Shown here: positions 35,882 through 43,149 of the stretch, one piece after another
Numbering within the stretch: the first letter of the stretch is position 1
Layout of the letters: each line of letters starts with the position of its first letter
NCBI RefSeq assembly: GCF_017875765.1
Contig: NZ_JAGGNA010000001.1
Location: 2,755,001 to 2,819,000, forward strand
Direction of reading: 5' to 3'
Source: Flavobacterium sp. CG_23.5
Lineage (GTDB): Bacteria; Bacteroidota; Bacteroidia; Flavobacteriales; Flavobacteriaceae
Length of the DNA stretch: 64,000 bases
Notes under the pieces: generated by a model
What the model saw: only the letters and a program-made list of their open reading frames with translations
The model's database searches: none
Told to the model about the DNA's origin: nothing
Position numbers and translations under genes: made by a program

Positions 35882-36709
35882 TTAAGCATTACTTTGAGAC
35901 ATTTCTTTTACAAATGGCTGAATAATAATTCCAGCAGTGTCAAATGCCAACTTACAATTTTCTAAAGTTTCAGCATAAACAATACCAAAATCTTCATTAT
36001 TGACCCATGGTCGAACAGCAAGTTGTATGGAATTATCGGTCAAATTCTTTACTGACACTTCAAAGCTAGGGGTTTTAAGCACTTTAGGATTTTGATTTAA
36101 AACTGCAGTAATAATATCTTTTGCTTTTTTTATGTCAGTATCGTAGGAAATAGAAATCGTTAAATCCACTCTTCTAGAACCCTGCAAGGAGTAATTTGTG
36201 ATTGTTCCATTTGATAAGGATCCGTTTGGTACAAAAATAGTTTGGTTGTTAGCCGTAATTAATTTGGTCACAAATATTTGGATTTCACTTACTGTTCCGG
36301 AAACACCTTGTGCCTCAATCGAATGGCCAACTTTAAATGGTTTAAAGACAATAATAAGCATTCCGCCGGCAAAATTAGATAATGAACCTTGAAGTGATAA
36401 ACCCACAGCAAGCCCCATAGCTCCAAGAATGGCAACAAAAGAGGAGGTTTCAATTCCTAATTTTGAAATAAAAGAGACAAATAAAAGAACCCTTAACACC
36501 CAAAGTAATATATCAGCAAGAAACTTAGTTAAAGTAGGATCTAAATCCCTTTTTACCATTATTGTTCTAATGAATCTATTGATAAGTCTAATAACATAAA
36601 GTCCTGCAAATAGAATGAGGAATGCAGATATTAATTTTGGAGAATAATCAATTAATACTTTTGTAAAAGTGCTGGCATAATCCGTAATTTGACTTGGATC
36701 TAAGTTCAT
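35882..36709 (-). CDS. Small-conductance mechanosensitive channel (MscS family)
   Basis: 275 residues, E. coli MscS size. Three N-terminal membrane segments (about 17-38, 60-80 and 86-110). The pore helix is Gly/Ala-patterned (ILGAMGLAVGLSLQGSLSNF), followed by the beta domain start MLIIVFKPFKVGHSI and the conserved FVPNGSLSNGTITNYS. It opens under membrane tension to release solutes in osmotic downshock. Next upstream on the same strand is a LEA-like repeat gene with its own terminator; a TATTTTTG element (minus strand, 36759-36766) could be its -7. Confidence 0.95.
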   Translation of the reverse strand: MNLDPSQITDYASTFTKVLIDYSPKLISAFLILFAGLYVIRLINRFIRTIMVKRDLDPTLTKFLADILLWVLRVLLFVSFISKLGIETSSFVAILGAMGLAVGLSLQGSLSNFAGGMLIIVFKPFKVGHSIEAQGVSGTVSEIQIFVTKLITANNQTIFVPNGSLSNGTITNYSLQGSRRVDLTISISYDTDIKKAKDIITAVLNQNPKVLKTPSFEVSVKNLTDNSIQLAVRPWVNNEDFGIVYAETLENCKLAFDTAGIIIQPFVKEMSQSNA

Positions 36710-36718
36710 TTTCTAAAA

Positions 36719-36746
36719 ATAAAAAACCCTCTCGTGAGAGAAGGTT
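36719..36746 (-). terminator. Terminator of the LEA-like gene (minus strand)
   Basis: On the minus strand AACC and CTCT (two bases apart) pair with AGAG and GGTT around a CACG loop, followed by a T-rich run (plus-strand A-rich run 36715-36726). It lies between the LEA-like gene and mscS. Confidence 0.6.
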
Positions 36747-36789
36747 GAGTTTGATTGGCAAAAATACATATAATTTATTTTCTAATAAA

Positions 36790-37473
36790 CTAATCAGCGT
36801 CTTCTTCTATATTATTTATAGTTTTTTTAGCAATTTCGTGGGCTTCAGAATCTGCATCACTTATCAATTCACTAGTTTTTTCGGAAATTGAATGTGCAGT
36901 TTCGGATGCAATTACTTTCGATTCATCTACAACATCTTCAACTTTGTCTTTTGCATCTTCGATATTTTCTTTTACATTATGGGTAGTTTCTGAAGCAATA
37001 GCTTTCGATTCATTTACCGCATCATGTATATTTTCTTTTACATTATGTGTAGTTTCTGAAGCAATAGCTTTTGAATCTTCGGCTAAACTTTCAGTTTTGT
37101 CTTCACCAAAGTTGGTTTTTTCTTTTACGGTATCCACTACTTTTCCTAGCGCGTCACTGGCTTTTTCACTATACTCGCTAACCACTTCCTTTGCTTTATC
37201 GGCATAAACTCCAGATTTTTCTATAATTGGAGCTGCAGTTTCTTTTATCTTATCGATTGTTTCGTCTGCAAATGTCTCTGCTTTTTGAAGATAAGGTGAT
37301 GCAGTTTCTTTTGCTTTATCTATTGTCTCTTCTGCAAATGTTTCTGCTTTTTCAATATAAGGCGTTGCCGCTTCTTTTGCTTGTTCGTAAGTTGTTTCAG
37401 CTTTATCGGCAAATTCACCAGCTGATTCTTTGGCTGAGCCAAATAATTTTTTAAAAAATGATGCTACTCCCAT
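36790..37473 (-). CDS. LEA/apolipoprotein-like amphipathic repeat protein
   Basis: 227 residues, almost wholly A, E, K, D, S and T, with no Cys or Trp and no clear membrane segment. Residues 25-86 are 22-residue repeats (AETFAEETIDKAKETASPYLQ is one unit). Residues 134-200 hold a second family beginning SKAIASETTHNVKEN, twice at 22-residue spacing and once more, diverged. A period of 22 (2 x 11) is typical of amphipathic helices that lie on membranes or fold on drying (LEA and apolipoprotein types, YtxH-like annotations). A stress or membrane-surface role next to mscS is inferred. The N terminus MGVASFFKKLFG is a short amphipathic helix. Confidence 0.75.
   Translation of the reverse strand: MGVASFFKKLFGSAKESAGEFADKAETTYEQAKEAATPYIEKAETFAEETIDKAKETASPYLQKAETFADETIDKIKETAAPIIEKSGVYADKAKEVVSEYSEKASDALGKVVDTVKEKTNFGEDKTESLAEDSKAIASETTHNVKENIHDAVNESKAIASETTHNVKENIEDAKDKVEDVVDESKVIASETAHSISEKTSELISDADSEAHEIAKKTINNIEEDAD
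36874..37074 (-). repeat. Coding repeats, SKAIASE family
   Basis: Three units (two 22 residues apart, the third after a short insertion) beginning SKAIASETTHNVKEN, SKAIASETTHNVKEN and SKVIASETAHSISEK. The first two are nearly identical at DNA level as well, a sign of recent duplication. Confidence 0.8.
37216..37401 (-). repeat. Coding repeats, AETFAEETIDK family
   Basis: About three 22-residue (66-base) units, AETTYEQAKEAATPYIEK, AETFAEETIDKAKETASPYL and AETFADETIDKIKETAAPII at their starts. The spacing is exactly 22 residues for the last two. Confidence 0.8.
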
Positions 37474-37688
37474 GGTCTTTTTATTTGATTAGTCTTACAA
37501 TATTAAGCAATTTATATTAATATTGTTTTAATATCTAGTTAATAATTTGCTGAAAATCAGCATTTGGCATTATTTACGCGTAGTTTTTACAAGTATAAAA
37601 AAGGATGATTCCATCTATATTGTGTACTGCCAGAAAAGAAAAGTTTGTTTTTTTTGTGTATTTTTATTTTAGTAGGGGACTTAAAAAC

Positions 37689-37716
37689 AAAAAAAAAGCG
37701 TCTCCAATGAAACGCC
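37689..37716 (-). terminator. Rho-independent terminator after the dodecin gene (minus strand)
   Basis: On the minus strand GCGTTTC pairs with GAGACGC (one G-T wobble) around an ATTG loop, followed by nine T. Confidence 0.85.
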
Positions 37717-37739
37717 TCAATTTAATTTTTAAAATTACT

Positions 37740-37940
37740 CTATTCCAATTCGAATGTTAATTTTAAAGTTACTCTGTATTCTGAAATCTTACCGTCATTT
37801 ACGGCAGCACTATGGTCTTTAACATATACAGAACGTATATTTTTTAACGATTTAGCTGCCTGAGTAACCCCTTTTCGAGTTGCATCTTCCCAACTAATTT
37901 CTGAATTAGCCAGCACTTCAATTACTTTTAATATTGACAT
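37740..37940 (-). CDS. Dodecin-family flavin/CoA-binding protein
   Basis: 66 residues, the family size: one helix between strands (SILKVIEVLANSEISWEDAT, then VTQAAKSLKNIRSVYVKD and YRVTLKLTFELE). Dodecins assemble as hollow dodecamers that store or buffer flavins. The usual aromatic flavin-stacking residue is less clear here; the Trp in SWEDA sits near the expected place. A single gene with its own strong terminator; the upstream neighbour on the same strand (Nfu) is about 140 bases away. The spacer to the LEA-like gene (37474-37688) holds no gene that I can see. Confidence 0.9.
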   Translation of the reverse strand: MSILKVIEVLANSEISWEDATRKGVTQAAKSLKNIRSVYVKDHSAAVNDGKISEYRVTLKLTFELE

Positions 37941-38080
37941 GATTACTAGGTGTTAAATTAGATATTAAATGTACCAAATTTTTTAAAATTTTAATTTAAA
38001 ATTAGTTGTTTTTTAATTTAATATTAACATTGTCAATTGGTTATGCGTTTTTAAAATGATTTTTATAAATGACCGATTGT

Positions 38081-38980
38081 TTATGCGTTTACCGCTTCCA
38101 CTTTAATGTTTTCATCGTTCAGCATACTTTTCAACATGTTTTCGATGCCACTTTTTAACGTAAATGTTGAAGAAGGGCAACCACTACAAGCCCCTTGCAA
38201 AATTACTTTTACAGTTTTGTCATTTTCATCGTAGGAATCAAAAACGATGTTACCACCATCAGCAGCAACAGCCGGCTTTACATATTCTTCTAATATATTA
38301 ATAATTTGCTGTGAAGTCACATCCAGATTATCGAAATCTTGATGCGTACTGTTTTCTTGTTTTGCACTAGCTTCAACTAAACTTTCATCAAGTACAGTTC
38401 CGCCATTTTCAATGTATTGCTTGATAAAACTTCTTAACTCTAGTGTTATTTCTTGCCATTCATTGATTTCATATTTAGTTACCGAGATGTAATTTTCGTC
38501 GATAAAAACTTCTTTTACATATGGGAATTTGAACAATTCTTTCGCTAATGGCGAAGGAGCAGTTTGATCAATATTTTTAAATTCAATAGCGTTTTTAGTC
38601 AACATCTTGCTAACTACAAATTTTAATGCTGCTGGATTGGGAGTTGTTTCTCCGTAAACAGTAATAGGCTGTTTTTTTGTTTTGTTTTCCTCGACATTGA
38701 TAATTACTCCGCCATTGTTTACAAATGTTTCTATTTGTTCAGCAACGGCATCCTTAACATCTTCCCATTCTACAATGCTGTATTTTTCAATTGCAATGAA
38801 ATTTGCTGAGATGTAAATTGTTTTTACAAATGGTAAGTAAAATAATTGTTGTGCTAGAGGGGAAGTTTTGGCTTCATCTATGTTTTTGAATTCAAAACTT
38901 TCATTTTGAGTAATGAAATCTTGGAATTCAAATTTTAGTATGGTTGGGTTTTGTGTTTCTTTTATGCTAACTTTTGTCAT
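38081..38980 (-). CDS. Nfu-type Fe-S scaffold with duplicated N-terminal domain
   Basis: 299 residues. Two copies of the Nfu N-terminal domain (about 4-97 and 105-200; both with NPxxLKFxxxxxL, FKNID, SPLAxxLF and KY-I-EW landmarks) precede one NifU C-terminal domain (about 223-290) with the cluster ligands Cys265 and Cys268 in GACSGCPSST. It is expected to carry a labile 4Fe-4S cluster between subunits and hand it to client proteins. One N domain is the common layout, so the tandem pair is notable though not rare in Bacteroidota. Single gene, divergent from the PorP-like gene. Confidence 0.93.
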   Translation of the reverse strand: MTKVSIKETQNPTILKFEFQDFITQNESFEFKNIDEAKTSPLAQQLFYLPFVKTIYISANFIAIEKYSIVEWEDVKDAVAEQIETFVNNGGVIINVEENKTKKQPITVYGETTPNPAALKFVVSKMLTKNAIEFKNIDQTAPSPLAKELFKFPYVKEVFIDENYISVTKYEINEWQEITLELRSFIKQYIENGGTVLDESLVEASAKQENSTHQDFDNLDVTSQQIINILEEYVKPAVAADGGNIVFDSYDENDKTVKVILQGACSGCPSSTFTLKSGIENMLKSMLNDENIKVEAVNA

Positions 38981-39132
38981 GATCTTTGTAAATTTTTACA
39001 AATTTAGTAAAGAAATTTTCCACGATTAGCTATATTTGAATATTAATAAAATAAATTAACAATAATTTAGTTATTCAATTAGATATTTGTATTTTTATTA
39101 GGGTAATAACCGTTCTATATAATTGTATTTCA

Positions 39133-40131
39133 ATGTATAATAAAATTAAATTTTTAGTACTCCTTTTTTTTATATCGCAATATTCTTTTTCGCAAGAAGG
39201 AATTGCTGTTTATTCTGATTATTTATCAGACAATTATTATTTGATACATCCTTCTATGGCTGGTGCTGCCAATTGTTCTAAAATTAGATTAACGGCACGA
39301 AAACAATGGTTTGGTCAGGAAGATGCGCCTGAACTTCAAACCGTAAGTTTTAATGGAAGAATCACGGACAAAGCGGGAGCAGGGATTATTCTTTTTAATG
39401 ATAAAAATGGGTATCACTCTCAAAAAGGAGTTAAGCTGACCTACGCTTATCATCTAATGTTTTCGAGAGATGATATTGATCTAAATCAATTGTCTTTCGG
39501 AATTAGTGCAGGTTTAATTCAAAGTCAATTAGACGAAACTGCTTTTTTACAATCTGGAGATTTTGATCCCATAATTGATGGGACTGTTGTACAAAAAGAT
39601 TCCTATTTCAATGTTGATGTTGGTGCGTCATATAATTATTTGGATTTTTATGTTCATGGTACGGTGAAGAATGCCATTGAGACTAGGAGAGATATCTATA
39701 CCGAATATGAAAGTGATAATTTAAGAAAGTATTTGTTGAGTGCCGGTTATGTATTTGGGGATAGGGATAGAATATTATGGGAACCATCAATTTTATTTCA
39801 ATTGGTTGAAAAGACCCAAGAAAAGTCAATTGATCTTAATATGAAAGCGTATAAGAATTTTGATTTCGGGAAATTATGGGGAGGCTTATCTTACCGCAGA
39901 AGTTTTGATGGTGCTGAATATACGAGCGGAAGCGGAATTTCTAAACAGAAACTACAATATGTAACTCCTATTATTGGGGTTAATTTCAATAATTTTATGT
40001 TTGCTTATACTTATTCTCATGTCGCTGGGGCCATAAAATTCGATAATGGCGGTTATCACCAAATTACTTTAGGATTGAATTTATTTTGTAAACCTGAAAA
40101 GTACGAATGTTTTTGTCCTGCAATAAATTAA
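39133..40131 (+). CDS. PorP/SprF-like type IX secretion membrane protein
   Basis: 332 residues. Signal peptide ending SFSQ, then the PorP/SprF pattern: NYYLIHPSMAGAANCSKIRL, QWFGQEDAPELQTVSFN, KAGAGIILFNDKNGYHSQKG, a beta-barrel and a late GVNFNNFMFAYTYSH-HQITLGLNLF. The C terminus CKPEKYECFCPAIN is Cys-rich. SprF-like proteins help particular T9SS cargo (SprB-type adhesins) reach and attach to the surface and are usually coded next to that cargo. Here the neighbours are housekeeping genes and no large adhesin is present. Starts ten bases before a gamma carbonic anhydrase gene ends the pair. Confidence 0.88.
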   Translation: MYNKIKFLVLLFFISQYSFSQEGIAVYSDYLSDNYYLIHPSMAGAANCSKIRLTARKQWFGQEDAPELQTVSFNGRITDKAGAGIILFNDKNGYHSQKGVKLTYAYHLMFSRDDIDLNQLSFGISAGLIQSQLDETAFLQSGDFDPIIDGTVVQKDSYFNVDVGASYNYLDFYVHGTVKNAIETRRDIYTEYESDNLRKYLLSAGYVFGDRDRILWEPSILFQLVEKTQEKSIDLNMKAYKNFDFGKLWGGLSYRRSFDGAEYTSGSGISKQKLQYVTPIIGVNFNNFMFAYTYSHVAGAIKFDNGGYHQITLGLNLFCKPEKYECFCPAIN

Positions 40132-40141
40132 TTATAGTACC

Positions 40142-40669
40142 ATGCTGATTAAATCTGTTAACGGAAAAACACCTTCTATACCGAAGGATTGTTATGTAGC
40201 CGAAAATGCAACTATTGTGGGTGAGGTAACTTTTGGAGATTCTTGTAGTGTTTGGTTCAATGCGGTCATAAGAGGCGATGTGAATTTTATCAAAATAGGG
40301 AATAAAGTAAATATACAGGACGGTGCAATTATTCATTGCACGTATAAAAAACACCCAACAATTATAGGCAATAATGTTTCCATTGGTCACAATGCAATTG
40401 TGCATGGCTGTACCATTCATGACAATGTATTAATTGGAATGGGTGCGATCGTAATGGACAATTGTGTAATAGAAAGCAATTCTATTGTGGCAGCAGGAGC
40501 TGTAATTACCCAAAATACAGTTGTGGCCTCAGGAACTATATATGCCGGTGTTCCTGCGAAAAAGGTAAAAGATATTGATCAATCTGACTTTGCAGGGGAA
40601 ATCGAGCGGATTTCGAATAATTATGTAATGTATTCCGGTTGGTTTAAAGAATCTACCGACGAAGACTAA
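40142..40669 (+). CDS. Gamma-class carbonic anhydrase family (left-handed beta-helix) protein
   Basis: 175 residues of hexapeptide repeats. The three zinc-ligand histidines of the gamma class fit His65 (GAIIHCT), His83 and His88 (IGHNAIVHG, the expected five-residue spacing). ADP-like loop residues include VIRGDVNFIKIG. Trimeric; likely hydrates CO2, though many members of this branch (YrdA/PaaY-like) have little activity. It starts ten bases after the PorP-like stop, so they probably share a transcript. Convergent with murI, ten bases between the stops. Confidence 0.9.
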   Translation: MLIKSVNGKTPSIPKDCYVAENATIVGEVTFGDSCSVWFNAVIRGDVNFIKIGNKVNIQDGAIIHCTYKKHPTIIGNNVSIGHNAIVHGCTIHDNVLIGMGAIVMDNCVIESNSIVAAGAVITQNTVVASGTIYAGVPAKKVKDIDQSDFAGEIERISNNYVMYSGWFKESTDED

Positions 40670-40679
40670 ATCTCTTATT

Positions 40680-41459
40680 TTAAAAATCTATTTCTTCGAT
40701 AGTATATTTATTTTCCAGTATTTCAGATAATACTTTTGGATTGGTGTTGGTGTAGAATATAGGTTCGCTTTTTTCTGCTGAAGAAAAACCTATTTTCTCT
40801 TTCAATATTTTTTGTGTTTGTTTAGCAACCGCTTCTCCTGAATCAATTATTTGTATGTATGGTGGAAGTATGTTTTTTATTTGAGAAATAAGGTAAGGAT
40901 AATGACTGCAGCCTAATACCAGATAGTCTATATTAGCTTCAATCATGGGCGTAAGATAGGAGTGGAGTAGTTTCGTCATTTCAGGTGAGTTGATATCGCC
41001 ATTCTCAATGAGCTGAACTAATCCATGACCAACCTGTTCTATTATTTTGGTGTCTTGATACTTTTCAGTAGTCTTGTTAAATAATTCGCTGTTAAGCGTT
41101 CCTTGTGTGGCTAAAATACCGATTATTTGCGTCTTAGAATGATTTACAGCCGGTTTTATCGCTGGTTCTATACCAATGAAAGGGACATTGTATTTTCTTC
41201 TTAACTCTTCAATAGCATTAGTAGTTGCGGTGTTACAAGCTACTACGATTAATTTGCAATTCATCTGGAGGAGAAGTTCAGTATTCTTCATGCTTAATGC
41301 AATAATCTCGTCCTTTGATTTCTGACCATAAGGAGCATTCTTGCTATCCGCTAAATAAATTGTTTTTTCATTTGGTAATAAATGGTGTATTTCTCTCCAA
41401 ATTGAAGTCCCGCCAATCCCTGAGTCAAAAATCCCTATTGGTTGAGTGTTACTATTCAT
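40680..41459 (-). CDS. murI: Glutamate racemase
   Basis: 259 residues. The two catalytic cysteines are Cys75 in VVACNTATT and Cys184 in VLGCSHYPY; the N-terminal IGIFDSGIGGTSI supplies the catalytic Asp, and ADSKNAPYG is also conserved. It makes D-glutamate for peptidoglycan. It lies downstream of the envelope operon (DUF6089, uppS, bamA, two ompH) on the same strand but is cut off from it by a strong terminator, so it is probably expressed separately. Confidence 0.96.
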   Translation of the reverse strand: MNSNTQPIGIFDSGIGGTSIWREIHHLLPNEKTIYLADSKNAPYGQKSKDEIIALSMKNTELLLQMNCKLIVVACNTATTNAIEELRRKYNVPFIGIEPAIKPAVNHSKTQIIGILATQGTLNSELFNKTTEKYQDTKIIEQVGHGLVQLIENGDINSPEMTKLLHSYLTPMIEANIDYLVLGCSHYPYLISQIKNILPPYIQIIDSGEAVAKQTQKILKEKIGFSSAEKSEPIFYTNTNPKVLSEILENKYTIEEIDF

Positions 41460-41508
41460 AAAAACAAAGTTACGTGCTACCGTTTATATTTCCTAAAAAT
41501 TATTTTCA

Positions 41509-41548
41509 TAAAAAAAAACTGCTCTATTCCAATTGAATGAGCAGTTTT
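41509..41548 (-). terminator. Rho-independent terminator of the BamA/Skp operon (minus strand)
   Basis: On the minus strand AACTGCTC (plus 41539-41546) pairs with GAGCAGTT (plus 41517-41524), then about nine T. The inner ATTC/GGAAT extends the stem. Confidence 0.88.
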
Positions 41549-41568
41549 GTATACTAATTGTGTGTTTT

Positions 41569-42069
41569 TTAGAAACCTAAATCTTTCTTCACATCAGCAG
41601 TCAAGTTTGGACCATCAGCTAATAAAAGTGTAGAACCATCTAATACATATTGGAACCCTTTAGCTTTACCTACTTTTTGGATTGAAGCTCTTACTTTTTC
41701 CATTAATGGTTTTACGATATCAGATTCTTTTTGTTGCAATTCTTTTTGAGCATTGTCTCTAAAGTCTTGGATTCTTTTTCCCATATCTTGCACTTCTTTT
41801 GAACGTTCTCCATTTACAGCTTCAGTTACAGTTGCAGATTCTCCATCGTATTTTTTTAATTTTGTTTGGTATTCTTCCACCATTTTTTTATAGTTGGCGT
41901 CATAAGTACCACTCAATTTCTCCAATTGTTTTTGAGCATCAATCATAGATGGCATTTTTGACATAATTTCACTTACATCAACATGTGCTGTCTTTGCTTG
42001 TGCATTAATTGTTTGATTTGCTCCAAAGAATAGTATTCCGGCAATAAGTAAAGTTTTAATTTGTTTCAT
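41569..42069 (-). CDS. OmpH/Skp-family periplasmic chaperone, short
   Basis: 166 residues. Signal peptide MKQIKTLLIAGILFFGANQT-INAQ, then AKTAHVDVSEIMSKMPSM, a long charged helical pair (about 45-125) and VGKAKGFQYVLDGSTLLLAD, the Skp pattern. Skp trimers hold unfolded outer-membrane proteins between the Sec exit and the BAM complex. It is the last of the operon DUF6089-uppS-bamA-ompH-ompH, which supports that role, and a strong terminator follows. Confidence 0.92.
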   Translation of the reverse strand: MKQIKTLLIAGILFFGANQTINAQAKTAHVDVSEIMSKMPSMIDAQKQLEKLSGTYDANYKKMVEEYQTKLKKYDGESATVTEAVNGERSKEVQDMGKRIQDFRDNAQKELQQKESDIVKPLMEKVRASIQKVGKAKGFQYVLDGSTLLLADGPNLTADVKKDLGF

Positions 42070-42089
42070 CGTTTTTAAAATATTTAATA

Positions 42090-43112
42090 TTAATTTTTGT
42101 TTGTATTCTCTTTTAATTTTTCTGCTTTTGCTTTTTTAAGTGCTTCTCTTTCTTCTAGTATTTTTTTCTTTTTTTCTTCCAATGCTTTTTTGCGATCTTC
42201 TATTACCTTTTTACGGTCTTCTAAAATCTTTGATCTTTCGTCTGCTTGTTTAATTTTAGTCTCTTCTAGAACTTTTTTTGAAGCTAATTTAGTCGAGTCA
42301 TTTGCAGTCGTTGTTGTTTTTACTTCGTCTGTTTTAGAAGAGGCAGAAACCGTGCCAGTTTTTTTAGCTTCTCTTTCGGAAAGAAGTTGTTTTCTTCTAT
42401 CGTCAAATTCTTTTTTCTTTTGCTCCTGAAGTAGTTTTCGATCAGCGATAATCTGGTCTCTTGCTGCTTTTTTCTCGTCCAATGCTTTTTTTCTATCCGC
42501 TAAAACTGGATTTTCATCCACTGCATCTTCCTTACTTTCTTTGACTTGTTGGTCTTTAAGTTGTTTTTTACTTAACTGCTCTCTTTTTTCAGTACGGTTC
42601 AGCACTCGCAAAACCTGCTCGCTAACGTCAAATCTTTTTGCTGCAAAAAGCATCGTCAAATCAGATGATTTGTCAAAAATAAAATCATATTTTTTTGCTT
42701 CAGCTATATCTTGAATGGCAGTAAATACTTGATCTTGTATTGGCTTTGCCAAAACTGATTTTTGCTGCATTAAATCACCAGTTGGACCAAATCTTTTCTG
42801 CTGGTAATCTACTATTTCATTTTCCAGAAACTTAATTTCAGTTTCTCTTTCGTCAATTAGTTCTTTTGTTAATAACGCTTTTTCTGCCTTTAGCGCCTCT
42901 TTCAGTTTATTGACATCTAATTTTTTTACTTCAATTTCTTGCTTCCATTTTTGAGCTTTTTGATCTAATTGGCTCTTGGCTTCGGTATAATCAGTTACAT
43001 TTTCTAAAATGTACTCCATATCAATATAGCCTATTTTGGTTCCTCGGGTTTGCCCTTTGACTGTGTTTAAAACGATCACGGCTAAAAATAGAAATAAAAA
43101 TTGTTTTCTCAT
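42090..43112 (-). CDS. OmpH/Skp-family chaperone with a long charged C-terminal extension
   Basis: 340 residues, about twice normal Skp length. After the signal peptide (ends TVKGQ), residues 25-165 form a standard Skp domain (GYIDMEYILENVTDY; later KKYDFIFDKSSDLTMLFA). The remaining 170 residues are highly charged and helical, with many short repeats of DRKKALDEKK, DRKKVIEDRKKALEEKK and REALKKAKAEK type, broken by an S/T-rich stretch (SASSKTDEVKTTTTANDST). The extension would be a long coiled coil or disordered arm in the periplasm. Between bamA and the short paralogue. Confidence 0.88.
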   Translation of the reverse strand: MRKQFLFLFLAVIVLNTVKGQTRGTKIGYIDMEYILENVTDYTEAKSQLDQKAQKWKQEIEVKKLDVNKLKEALKAEKALLTKELIDERETEIKFLENEIVDYQQKRFGPTGDLMQQKSVLAKPIQDQVFTAIQDIAEAKKYDFIFDKSSDLTMLFAAKRFDVSEQVLRVLNRTEKREQLSKKQLKDQQVKESKEDAVDENPVLADRKKALDEKKAARDQIIADRKLLQEQKKKEFDDRRKQLLSEREAKKTGTVSASSKTDEVKTTTTANDSTKLASKKVLEETKIKQADERSKILEDRKKVIEDRKKALEEKKKKILEEREALKKAKAEKLKENTNKN

Positions 43113-43149
43113 AACGGTTTAGTATTAGAAAATTTTATGTCATTTTTTT

